A DNA stretch of 64,000 bases, taken from contig JADWQD010000010.1 of NCBI GenBank assembly GCA_016110215.1, positions 1,736,001 through 1,800,000 of the forward strand, in the 5' to 3' direction. Of this stretch, positions 55,079-64,000 are shown piece after piece. Below the pieces are notes generated by a model. That model was not told the DNA's origin and did no database searches. It saw only the letters and a list, made by a program, of their open reading frames with translations. The position numbers and the translations under genes were made by a program. Position 1 is the first letter of the stretch; the number at the start of each line of letters is the position of its first letter. This DNA is from Capronia americana. Its lineage: Eukaryota; Ascomycota; Eurotiomycetes; Chaetothyriales; Herpotrichiellaceae.

Positions 55079-57091
55079 TGTTTGAGCGAAGGCTGAATCA
55101 CAGTACTTGCCTTGGGAAAAGCTGCCCAGGTCGCGAAGACAACCGTGGAGGACATCGACAGATTGGACAAGGCGCGACGACCTTAATGCCAGCTTTTATC
55201 GAGCTTTCAACCGGCCGTGTAGGACATTACGTACGGGTCGACTTGACACTTTCGTTCAACCGCGCCGATTGTTATTGTCTTAGCCATGGTGGGACAACGA
55301 GCTCACCCGATGATTTTCAGCCAGTCAATGGCGTTGAAGCTGCCGCGGCTCCAGAGGTTCGCCGCCTGCATAGAGAACCCTTCACCGCTGGCGAGTACGA
55401 ATAGGTTTTCATTCAGCCCGATACTAGAGCTCTCCCAAGATCCGTGGCGGATGCTCCAGGCACAGCCCCGCAGAAATAAACGGGACAACACAGTCCTCAA
55501 CGGCATGCACTGCCTTCAAGGTTATGAATAGGCTTCGCATACAGTACCCTACTCTATATAACTTTCCGATTTTAAACATTCAAATCGAGTTCTCGAATGT
55601 GACGCCATTGTGATGTTATCCCAGCGTCAAGCGCCACCAAACCGGGATCTCGCTGCAATCGCTAGGTTAATTAAGTATCTCAGCGCAACTGCTCGACAAA
55701 AAGGAGATATGAATCTGAATTGACGATATAGAGCGTATTTTGGTGAGGACCGCGCCGTTGTCCCGTTTACTTTTGCGGGACTGTGACCAGGAGAACGGAA
55801 ACAGCGACGGTGCCTGACGCTAGTAGTAAACTGGAGAGCCGGGCAGTACCGAGTAGCGAAGCTTGGTTTTCTCCAGGCCTGAATGTGGGCGTGTGTGGGG
55901 TACAGCTCTGGGGTACTCCGTACCTAAAGGTACCGAGTACTTACTCCCGGCACACCTTGTCGCTCGGCACTCGGTGTTCCGAGGCGCCCTCCAAATCGAC
56001 AACTTCGTTTTCGTTTTTCTGACCGACTTCCGCTGTCCCCGTGAATAGATGCTATCTTATAGACGGGTCTATGGAACGTCTTCAGTCAGGTCGCTTTTAT
56101 GGCTGCGGCTGTTCACATCTGTCCGTAGGCCTATTCGCAAGTCCTCCGCGGTGATTGACGGCTTCCGGGTCAGCGACGCATGCAACTGTACAATACCCAA
56201 GCAAGGTGTCAGTCCGTGTCATCGCAGTATCTGGAGCCAGGGCCAGCAAGAATCATACGAACGTCCCCGAACGACAATTCACACTACGAATAAAGTCCTG
56301 AAGGCTGCTTCGATCGACGCGGCCAAGATCAGCAATATGGTGTAAGTGGTGCCGGACGGTTTAGTTGGAAGAAGTCACGGTCCTTGCGGTCATCGTGCTC
56401 TATCCCCCGGCTAGCGCATCTACCGTACGCCGTCCCCTAACCAAGTGCTTCTTTACCTGAAATCCGTGGATTCGTGTGTTTTCCCAAGGCTACATCAGAG
56501 GACTGCGTCGGAAAGATAAACAGACAAACTGGGAGCCGCTGCGGCCATTCACATTGCCATCAAACTTCCGCCTTCGAGCATAAACGACATGGACTCCATT
56601 GGGAGCTGAAGATGATATCATCCGGATCATTCCGATTCCTAGGTTGACCACAAAGATGAGCTGACACACTCGAGTAAGCCAATGGGATAATGTATAGCTG
56701 AGCCTATTCGCGTGCAAGGAGCCCCGTTGACCGAGATCCTCAGGTGTATCCAAGCGGGTATCGTTTGAGGGTGCAGTCAGTCCCGACTACATGGTACCTG
56801 AAGAAATGCAGAGTCAGTAGCAAAGTTGTCTGACAATCTTAGGTCATCCTGCCTCCTTGCTCCCCGTGCTTATCTTGATGCGGGGGGCATTGCTTACCTA
56901 AAACCTGTTACAGTAGCGTGAGTAGGTACGCCTGGCCCACAATACTGTAGGATGCCATGCCTACACATTACGAGGTACTATGGGACTCGTACAAAGTAAG
57001 ACTGACTGACCCCGCATTACCCCATCATTAAAACCGAACGTCGCCATGAATCTCTTCACTATCTGTTGATTTCCATCAACACCTCGCCAAA
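55079..57091. promoter_or_regulatory. divergent intergenic region, 2.0 kb
   Basis: There is no recognisable gene. Near 55850-55990 the string GGTACCGAGTAC and relatives recur several times in both orientations. The rest is featureless to me. Confidence 0.45.
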
Positions 57092-58120
57092 ATGATCGCG
57101 CCCATGTCCCATGGTGATTTGCCTGCCTTCCCAGAAGGGTTGCCACTGGCTCCCATCGCCCGCATCTCGCACCACAAGCTCCTTCAGAACGATCCAGCGG
57201 AGGCGGAGAGAGTCTTAGAGGCCTGTAGAACTCGTGGCTTCTTCTACCTCGACCTCACCGACACCGACGACGGTCAGACCCTGCTGGCAGAAAGCGAAGA
57301 CCTGCTGGAGCTCGCGTACCGTGCCTTTGACTGTCCGGTCGAAGAAAAGCGCAAGTTCGCCCTCGTCAAAGGCGTCAGCCTCTTCGGCTACAAGGAAAAT
57401 GGCACCGTCAAATTAACGGACCCGGAAAAGCGGCCCGACACGACCGAATTCTTCAACGTGTCCAAAGACCACATGCACGGCATCACCGAGAGCCGGACCT
57501 ATCCCTCGGAGATCACGGACAACAAAGACCTCTTCAAGCGGTTCACCCGCAACTCGCACCAAACCTGCATGCTGGTCCTGACGACGCTGGCGAAACAACT
57601 TAACCTTGCGCCAGACGCCTTTGCGAACAAAAATCTCTTCAGCGAGCCCTCGGGCGACCACTGCCGCCTGACGCACAAGTACGCCCACCACTCCGACAAG
57701 TCGGCCATCGGTCTGCCCTCGCACACGGACTTTGGGTCCATCACGATGTTGTTCAACTGGTTGGGCGGGCTTCAGATCCAGTCCCACGACCCGGCCAAGA
57801 AGGGCGAGTGGGAGTACGTCAAGCCGATGCCGGGCCACGCCATCATCAACCTCGGAGACGCCATGGTCACCTTCACCAACGGGCTCCTCAAATCAGGCAA
57901 ACACCGCGTCATTCCGGCGCCGGGCGAGCAGGTTAATGTAGATCGGTATAGCATCGTGTACTTCGTCCGGCCACATGATTCAGTTCTGATGGAGCCGCTT
58001 CCGGAGTATGAAAACTTGGGCGCCCATTTGAAAGTGGCGGGCAAGTTCGAACCTGAGGGCGGCAAGACGCTCACGGCAGGGGAATGGATGAGACAGAGGG
58101 CGATCCAGCTCGGATCCTGA
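57092..58120 (+). CDS. 2-oxoglutarate/Fe(II)-dependent dioxygenase
   Basis: A single exon of 342 aa. The N-terminal DIOX_N-type region (VLEACRTRGFFYLDLTDTDD) precedes the double-stranded beta-helix core. Iron ligands are His211 and Asp213 (GLPSHTDFGSITML) and His271 (SGKHRVIPAP). The 2-oxoglutarate-binding Arg285 lies in VDRYSIVYFVRP. It has the length and motif spacing of isopenicillin-N-synthase-like oxygenases, common in fungal secondary metabolism and in gibberellin- or flavonoid-like oxidations. No other biosynthetic genes adjoin it, so the substrate is unknown. The start is supported by an AAAATGA context. Confidence 0.93.
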   Translation: MIAPMSHGDLPAFPEGLPLAPIARISHHKLLQNDPAEAERVLEACRTRGFFYLDLTDTDDGQTLLAESEDLLELAYRAFDCPVEEKRKFALVKGVSLFGYKENGTVKLTDPEKRPDTTEFFNVSKDHMHGITESRTYPSEITDNKDLFKRFTRNSHQTCMLVLTTLAKQLNLAPDAFANKNLFSEPSGDHCRLTHKYAHHSDKSAIGLPSHTDFGSITMLFNWLGGLQIQSHDPAKKGEWEYVKPMPGHAIINLGDAMVTFTNGLLKSGKHRVIPAPGEQVNVDRYSIVYFVRPHDSVLMEPLPEYENLGAHLKVAGKFEPEGGKTLTAGEWMRQRAIQLGS

Positions 58121-58846
58121 TTCGAAAAGTCGTTTTCAGTTTGTGTGTGTGTATGTGTCACTTCACTCCACTGTGTTGATACAGTATTTGTGTGCTTGAC
58201 GGACGGATTCAGCGATAATTACCATCTCAAAATAAGTCACGATGATTTGCAATGCCATTTATTAACCGCATTCCCCGAATCAGTGGCCTTGGTCATCCAG
58301 TCTCGATGTGCAACCGGTGCGTCGCAAGGCCTCGTTGGTTAACACATACCTAGTTTTGGAATCGTTGCCCTTTCCAGCGATGGCCCCAGGTTCGGTTCAA
58401 CCACGCACCACTGACATACGTCGGATGTTGCGAATATATGGCAAACCGCCGGTGGTAATACAAATTGACCATATTTGAAGACAAGAACGGGTTCACTTCA
58501 CCCATCCAGCGTTGAGAAGGTGCCAATGCTGTAGTTTCACGGGCTTCGGGCGGTATTTCAACCAGAGTTGAGATTTGCTCGTCGTCGAAAGTCCGAGCGA
58601 AGCTCAACTGTTTGGCCCGACAGAAAGAGCTCAACTGCCTAATGTTCCCGTGGTCGTGGTCAGGTAGAAAAGAAAACCAGCAGAAGTCTAGGATGATAGC
58701 GGCATGAGCACTCTGCCTATTTAGTGCTAGTCTGAGCCGCCTGTCTGAAGCGGCGACGAACTTTCTCCAACCGTCGTTCATTGTGGCACGAGTAATTACC
58801 ACGCGCTTCCACGCGGCAGACATATTGGATTTCAGCACCCTCTTCA
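58121..58846. other. intergenic: 3' flank of the dioxygenase and promoter of the Cyc2-like gene
   Basis: A 193-codon frame on the minus strand spans much of it (58350-58931) but has no recognisable domain and overlaps the next gene's start, so I left it out. Confidence 0.4.
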
Positions 58847-60034
58847 ATGTTTGCGCGATGTTCGCGAGGGACGCCACAGCGCTTGCATCATGCGATAAGC
58901 CCCCGGGCGCAGTTCCTGCTCCTTCGTCCACGCTTCAACTCCTCGGTCCCTGAGCGGACCCGAAAACTCCCCAATGCACGGGGTTCCGTCTCGAAGCTGC
59001 TCTCCGACTGGCTTCTCAATCGCTGGTTCCTCCTCGGGATCGCCTCTGGCGTTGCCTTGAATGAGTATTTCAAGCGCCGCGGAGACGACTCCTTCGCCAC
59101 ATACACCTTGGTTGGCAAGGAGCCGGTGTCCTCGACCGCCAGCATCTTTCACCTCCGACCGAAGCAGCAGTCGGAGAACTATGAACTCTACAAGGAGGCA
59201 TGGAGAAGAGGCATCTGGAATGTCCAGTTCAAACAACCACAGCTCCAGATCGTGAGGGCGTACACGCCTCTGCCGCCCTGGGATGCGACGAGCGGACAAG
59301 AGACAGGAGACCTGAGGTTCCTCATTCGGCACGATCCATATGGAGAGGTCTCGAGCTGGCTGCACAGACTGCCTTCGAACGCGGAGATTGAGATGAGAGG
59401 TCCGTACCTCGAGTACGAGATCACGAAAGATGTCCGACAAGTCGTCTTCTTTGCCGGAGGAACCGGCATTGCCCCCGCTCTACAGGTCGCACATGCTCTG
59501 TTCGAAGGCAACAAGACTGCAGAGCAGGATCCTGCACGCAAAGACCGCAAGCTGCATATCCTCTGGGCGAACCGAATGCGACAGGACTGTCTTGGCGGCG
59601 TCAGTGACGAACCACCCGCGGAGGCGTTGCCGCCCAGGTCGACCTGGTCGGGCTTCTTCTCGGCACCGAAACCGAAACCGACGCCTCCCGAATCTAAGCA
59701 AAAGGGTCCCATCGTGCGGGAGCTCGAAGGCCTCAAGCAGCGATATCCCGGCCAGGTTACCGTGGAATACTTCGTCAACGCGGAGGACACGTGGATAGAC
59801 GAAGACGCCGTTTTTGGAGCACTGTCCCGGTTCGATGACAAGGACTTCTCCGCGGGCACGCCGGCGTCTCACGAACAGCGACAAATCCTGATCTCTGGAC
59901 CTCCCGGGTTTATCGCACATCTAGCAGGTCCGAAGGAATGGAGGAACGGGCGAGAAGAGCAGGGTGCTGTCAGCAGGATTGTTGCACATGCATTGGCAAA
60001 GAACCCGCATCACGTCAAGGTTTGGAAGATATAA
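58847..60034 (+). CDS. mitochondrial NAD(P)H-flavin oxidoreductase, Cyc2-like
   Basis: A single exon of 395 aa. A basic, acid-free presequence (MFARCSRGTPQRLHHAISPR) is followed by a probable inner-membrane helix (WLLNRWFLLGIASGVALNEY). A ferredoxin-reductase-type module comes next: FAD-binding RAYTPLPP (137-144), a substrate strand MRGPYLEYEI, NAD-binding GGTGIAPALQVAHAL (204-218) and the C-terminal ISGPPGFIAHLAGPKEW. This arrangement matches yeast Cyc2, which reduces haem during cytochrome c/c1 maturation on the intermembrane-space side. A Pro/Lys linker (PKPKPTPPESKQK) is inserted in the NAD domain. A cytochrome-b5-reductase relative is the alternative. Confidence 0.83.
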   Translation: MFARCSRGTPQRLHHAISPRAQFLLLRPRFNSSVPERTRKLPNARGSVSKLLSDWLLNRWFLLGIASGVALNEYFKRRGDDSFATYTLVGKEPVSSTASIFHLRPKQQSENYELYKEAWRRGIWNVQFKQPQLQIVRAYTPLPPWDATSGQETGDLRFLIRHDPYGEVSSWLHRLPSNAEIEMRGPYLEYEITKDVRQVVFFAGGTGIAPALQVAHALFEGNKTAEQDPARKDRKLHILWANRMRQDCLGGVSDEPPAEALPPRSTWSGFFSAPKPKPTPPESKQKGPIVRELEGLKQRYPGQVTVEYFVNAEDTWIDEDAVFGALSRFDDKDFSAGTPASHEQRQILISGPPGFIAHLAGPKEWRNGREEQGAVSRIVAHALAKNPHHVKVWKI

Positions 60035-60469
60035 ACAATAGTGCGTGCACCTGTAAGACACGGGCTGTTAGGCCTATCATCAGCGCCATTGCTTCTGGCG
60101 AACGTCCATGCGAGAAGCAGCTCCGGCCTACAAGGGAGTAACCCGCCACACTCCGCAACGAGTCTGGCTAGACATCAGCATCTGTCGTGGACATACCGTG
60201 CACTGGAAGTGAAACATGTTGTCCTGGACAGCAGGGTCTTGGCACAATAACGGCATGAAGTGTAGCAATTTTGTATAGGATAATGCCAACTTCCAGGTAT
60301 CAACGCCGCATCACAATACTGAACAAGCAAGATCCCAGAGGGGACGGAACTGTCTCAAAGGCTCATCATCCATGGGTACGAAGATCAACCTCCCAGGGTG
60401 ATTTCATTCAAATCATGCAGATCAGGCGAATAAACAGCTTCGTTTCCAGCCAGCGCCTGACGGGCCAGG
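60035..60469. other. intergenic between convergent genes
   Basis: No gene or repeat is recognised. Confidence 0.4.
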
Positions 60470-63007
60470 CTAAACGACCTCATCTAGACTGGTCCAGCTC
60501 CCGCCGTCGAAATGGCTTCTCCATAAATTCCCATTCGGACCACAGGCAAAAACATCGGCCTGGGCTCCATAGGCAATGGCGCACGGATTGTTGAAAACCT
60601 GCTGGGAGATCACCCTGATGGCATGCGCATTGTTGGCTCCGAACTGATCGCCGCTCAAACCTTTGTCGGCGAAGTGGCACACAACCCTTCCCCTCATGTC
60701 GATGTCAGTCCCACTCGGCACGTCGATGCCTCTGACTGAGAAGGCAAAGCACGTCTTATCCGTCACTGCGACGGCAGGCGCCGAAAGCATCCACTTGCTC
60801 TCTAACTGGACGCGGGTTGGGCGAGTTTGGGCATATGGCTGACCCCAGACGTGTTGGGCGATCCAGGTGCCGGATTCACCGTTGCCTGTCCAGAGCAGGA
60901 CCGCCGCATCGTTGTCCCATGGCAGCGTCGCTGCTGTCATTGGTAGATCTGGGCGGGCGGTCTCGTCCATCTTTTCTCCTGGGTCTGGGTCCTGCCCGTC
61001 CTGGAGCGTGAATCTGTACAAGGTCCCCAAATCGGCGCCGTCGGTCACGCAATACAGCCGACTGGGGCCACCGTCCTTCACTAGGTTAAGTAGACACGGC
61101 TGGCCAACAACGTACATGCCAAATGTCACGACTGTAGGTGCTGGTGCATCCCCCTCCCACTTCAGCCAGTTGATGTGGGCTTCGGAGGTACGGATTGCGA
61201 CATCGACTCGGCTGAGGCCGGTGCAAGCAACAGCCGGTCCGGAATCATAGATCGTGTCGTTGGCCTTTTTCCACGGTTGCCATGCGCCATTCGTGTACGT
61301 TTTGCGCCAAAGCTTGCGATCCGCACCCAGGGCAAAGATGTCGCGGAGGTCTACCGACGCATTGCCCCTGTAGACAGCGGCGATCTCGCGGTCGGCAGCA
61401 AGTACAATGCTGTCGTTGGGCGTGAAGAGCTCCCATGTCCCGGGCGCTGACCTGCTTGCGGGACCTTGCTGTGGCTCGTTGATCCACTTCCGGTAGAGGT
61501 AGCCGTCTCCTGCTACGGCGAATATCTCGGTCAGTCCAGCGACGGTGCGGTACGCCTTCGGATTCCCGGCCATAATCATCGGCTTTGTGCCTTGGTTTAC
61601 ACCGGCGTCGGGATCGGTCTTGCGAACCGGAAGGCGGAATGCAAACAACTGAGGGTCTGTGATGTCTGGGAGCGGCGGAGGCGGCTTTTCAATGTGGGGA
61701 GCCGCGGTTGCGGGCGGTGATGTGTCTTTTCCGGGTTGCGCGACGACGACCGCCGAGTCCGAGGACTTCGAAGACGGGGCACCTGATGCGGCTTGAGGAT
61801 TTCTGTCCTCTTCTGCCAGGCCTAGGGAGGCGTCGATCGCGCGGTGTGGATCAAATGTCACATAGTCGACCTCTTGGGTGATGAGTGCCATTTGTTTCTT
61901 GATCTGCTTCTTTGTCTGGAGAACAGCATCGATCTCCACGGGGATCGCCTTGGGCGAGGCAGCCATCTGGTAGTCCGGCATGCTGCGGGCAATGTCATTG
62001 AGTTGCTTGAGCAGAGATTTGTACTCCAAGAATTGATCGAGCAGGTCATTCGTGTAGGTCGAGGCCATGTCGTAGTCGAGCAGGCTTGACGACCACCAGG
62101 CAGGAGCCGACTTATGGAAGTCTTTCAAGTGGTCCCACTTTGTAATGATCGCGTAGCAGTATTCGGGATGCACCGAAACCCGGGCCGGAAATTCCGTGGC
62201 CGCTTGGAACAGGCTGGCCATGTTCCACGGTTGCTGAGGATCTTTGACCTGGCCACCACCTCTCCAATTAACCGCATAGTTGACCTCGCTGAGCGACTCG
62301 CTGCTCGTCTTGTCGAAGCCACCATTACCTTCGCCCTGGAATGCACTCATTGAAATGCTGAGTTGCGCCTTGATGTGCTCGGCGCTGTCCGTGTCCTTGG
62401 TGACCATGCTCACGATCGCATTGAATTCGCCACCCTTGACCCACCCAGAGATGAACCCGTCGCCATATGCCCCAATGAACTGCTCTTTGCTTCCATAAAC
62501 GGCGTCGACCTTGTTGAATGCCATGGCGGAGGTGTCAGGCTGCACAAGGTCGTTCATGACTTTGACCGTCAAAATATAGGTCAAGCTGCTGTCCCTGACT
62601 TTGTCCTCCTGTACAAAGGCACCGCTGCCACTTGCTGTCACGGTTCCCATCTTCACCGAGGCCGCAGCCGAGATGTTGAGGTTCTCCAGTGCATCAGATA
62701 CTTTGTTCGTCACCGTCGTCTTGTAATCAACCACCTGTGGGATGGTGTCGTCGGGGGTAACTGGGAAGAGCTTGACACGCTCCTTGATATTTGCGATGTC
62801 TGCAATGTCCTTGGAAGCGGTAGGATCTGTTGAAGGATCGGCCGCTTTGAGGGCATGGCGATCTACCTTGCCAACTGCGTCGGGACCAGTAGGAGTAGTT
62901 GTTGAGCCGCCGGTGGAGGTCTCAGTTTGCGGTGGACTCACAACCAAAGGCGTCGGAGCAGTGAATTTCAACTCAACGGCCTCCTTAAATGTTACGACAT
63001 TTTCCAT
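60470..63007 (-). CDS. predicted MACPF-like / beta-propeller lectin-like protein
   Basis: A single exon of 845 aa without a signal peptide. After a Thr/Pro-rich N-terminus, residues about 90-300 show a pattern like MACPF-type pore-forming domains: repeated Ser/Gly/Ala strands (KMGTVTASGSGAFVQ), the signature-like YGDGFISGWVKGGEF (181-195), SISMSAFQGEGNGGFD and NYAVNWRGGGQVKDP. A helical, Pro-rich linker runs to about 445. The last 400 residues are propeller blades such as DIFALGADRKLWRKTYTNGA with W-x-x-W endings, resembling PLL/fucose-lectin or tectonin-type sugar-binding propellers. A pore-forming domain coupled to a lectin would suit defence or allorecognition. The MACPF call is by pattern only, and toxicity is not shown. 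Confidence 0.6.
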   Translation of the reverse strand: MENVVTFKEAVELKFTAPTPLVVSPPQTETSTGGSTTTPTGPDAVGKVDRHALKAADPSTDPTASKDIADIANIKERVKLFPVTPDDTIPQVVDYKTTVTNKVSDALENLNISAAASVKMGTVTASGSGAFVQEDKVRDSSLTYILTVKVMNDLVQPDTSAMAFNKVDAVYGSKEQFIGAYGDGFISGWVKGGEFNAIVSMVTKDTDSAEHIKAQLSISMSAFQGEGNGGFDKTSSESLSEVNYAVNWRGGGQVKDPQQPWNMASLFQAATEFPARVSVHPEYCYAIITKWDHLKDFHKSAPAWWSSSLLDYDMASTYTNDLLDQFLEYKSLLKQLNDIARSMPDYQMAASPKAIPVEIDAVLQTKKQIKKQMALITQEVDYVTFDPHRAIDASLGLAEEDRNPQAASGAPSSKSSDSAVVVAQPGKDTSPPATAAPHIEKPPPPLPDITDPQLFAFRLPVRKTDPDAGVNQGTKPMIMAGNPKAYRTVAGLTEIFAVAGDGYLYRKWINEPQQGPASRSAPGTWELFTPNDSIVLAADREIAAVYRGNASVDLRDIFALGADRKLWRKTYTNGAWQPWKKANDTIYDSGPAVACTGLSRVDVAIRTSEAHINWLKWEGDAPAPTVVTFGMYVVGQPCLLNLVKDGGPSRLYCVTDGADLGTLYRFTLQDGQDPDPGEKMDETARPDLPMTAATLPWDNDAAVLLWTGNGESGTWIAQHVWGQPYAQTRPTRVQLESKWMLSAPAVAVTDKTCFAFSVRGIDVPSGTDIDMRGRVVCHFADKGLSGDQFGANNAHAIRVISQQVFNNPCAIAYGAQADVFACGPNGNLWRSHFDGGSWTSLDEVV

Positions 63008-64000
63008 GCATACTTGTTGAAGGTACGTATTATAGCCCTAGAAATATGAGTCCACAGGCACGATATGAGACGGGGCGAGACCAAACTCACCTGACCAAGT
63101 CGCATTGACTGGTCAAAAGGCACGAGTATCAAAGGCATGCTGAAGGTGGGTAAAGGCAGGGAGTGAAAACGACGAGCTGAGAACAGAACAGTTTCCCATG
63201 GTCGATTGAAACAGAAAACGCAACATACCTTATAGTTCTGGTGATCTCTCGACTCACCGTTCTTTATCCTTGCCGGTCAAGAAAGCGGGCCTCAAGTGGA
63301 CGGCTTGACCTTCAGCTCCCAGTCTGGGAATATCGAGAATCGACCTGCATGTGGCTGTGGCACGTAGCCAGCCATGGACACGGGCCGTAGCACTCTCCAT
63401 GTTAAAGGCAATGTAGCTTCTTCATCGAGCCTATGTGTTGATGGATGCAATGTGAGGGAAGGGTAAATGGAAAGTGAGGAAACTCGGCGTCCTTGGCGAC
63501 TAGCGCGCGGGGTCGATGGAGGCGCAAGCTGAGGGAAGAGCTTTCCGCTTCCTCTCGCACACACGCTTTCGGCTTCATGGTGAGCTGTAAAGAACGGTTA
63601 CCACTTCTGGGCCTGCGGAGTGCATGACTGCATGGCTTTCAGCTCCAAATCTAGACCGCAGGCCACGCCTCGCGACATTTTTGCATCGTCCCCGGTCGTC
63701 ATGTCTCATGTTGGCGGCTTGCAGAGCTGAAAGGCCTGTCCAATCCGAAATGCAAAATCCCGTCCATTTCAAAGATGGCGGTCCGTGATATTGGCTTTTA
63801 TCTATATTGCGAAGATGCAGGAATTTGCGTTTCTGACCCTTTCTAGATAGCTCTTAGAAACTCGGGGCCTTTATCTGGAAGCTCTTATAGCATCAGATCT
63901 TGCCTTGTAGTAGCCTGCGTGCGACTGACTGTGGGATAGTTGTGAGCCCACCCAGAGTACTTGCTCACGAGTCCAGCTTTTCATCAGGACAATCTCAAGG
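63008..64000. other. intergenic to the right edge
   Basis: This is the promoter side of the MACPF-like gene. I see no gene, repeat or RNA element up to the window end. Confidence 0.4.

Noticed and set aside
58350..58931. 193-codon minus-strand frame overlapping the Cyc2-like start
   Set aside because: No recognisable domain or introns, and it overlaps a presequence-bearing start on the other strand. It cannot be excluded as a lineage-specific gene.
1..64000. tRNA, rRNA, CRISPR or prokaryotic operon signals
   Set aside because: No convincing tRNA B-box context or rRNA sequence was noticed by eye, and the window is eukaryotic. A covariance-model scan would be needed to exclude a tRNA.

Overview
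The window comes from a filamentous ascomycete (Pezizomycotina). The genes carry many short introns (about 40-90 nt, GTRNGT donors, CTAAC-type branch points, YAG acceptors). The gene content also fits: a Zn2Cys6 regulator, fungal P450, DASH-complex subunit Hsk3, DHA1 efflux pump, NmrA-like protein, an atypical hexokinase and a GH13 intracellular amylase. A black-yeast or other Eurotiomycete is my guess, but the sequence alone does not settle this. All gene models below were spliced by eye from the DNA and checked for frame consistency.

Layout. 0-11 kb: 5' part of an ASC-1/Rqt4-like gene running off the left edge, a membrane-anchored hexokinase, an unknown 844-aa protein, an ACOT9-type mitochondrial thioesterase, DASH subunit hsk3 and an NmrA-like protein. 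11-16 kb: a GC-rich, bacterial-looking zinc alcohol dehydrogenase split by a Ty1/copia-type LTR retrotransposon with identical 155-bp LTRs, a GATGT target duplication, a half-tRNA primer site and an internal deletion that removed the reverse transcriptase. 16-24 kb: a seven-exon P450, an intracellular alpha-amylase, a PaaI-type hotdog protein and an alpha/beta-hydrolase-fold protein that appears to lack the catalytic serine. 24-29.5 kb: a DHA1 transporter divergent from a Zn2Cys6 transcription factor. 31-38 kb: a coiled-coil membrane protein with two internal repeat families, then a very long protein with a degenerate RNase D/DnaQ-like domain. 40-45 kb: a LAT-family (methionine-permease-like) transporter and a fungal transcription-factor-domain protein lacking a visible zinc cluster. 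48-55 kb: an HSPA12-like Hsp70-fold protein, a SANT/Myb-like unknown and a secreted arylsulfotransferase-family protein. 57-63 kb: a 2OG-Fe(II) oxygenase, a Cyc2-like mitochondrial flavoprotein and a predicted MACPF-like/beta-propeller protein.

Most neighbours look like an ordinary mixed fungal neighbourhood rather than one pathway. The likely functional pair is the divergent transporter and Zn2Cys6 factor. The most notable items are the recent disabling insertion in the ADH gene by an element that lacks its own RT, the MACPF-propeller protein, the pseudo-exonuclease, and an intergenic 9-mer (TACTCGTAC / GTACGAGTA) that recurs far above chance outside genes.
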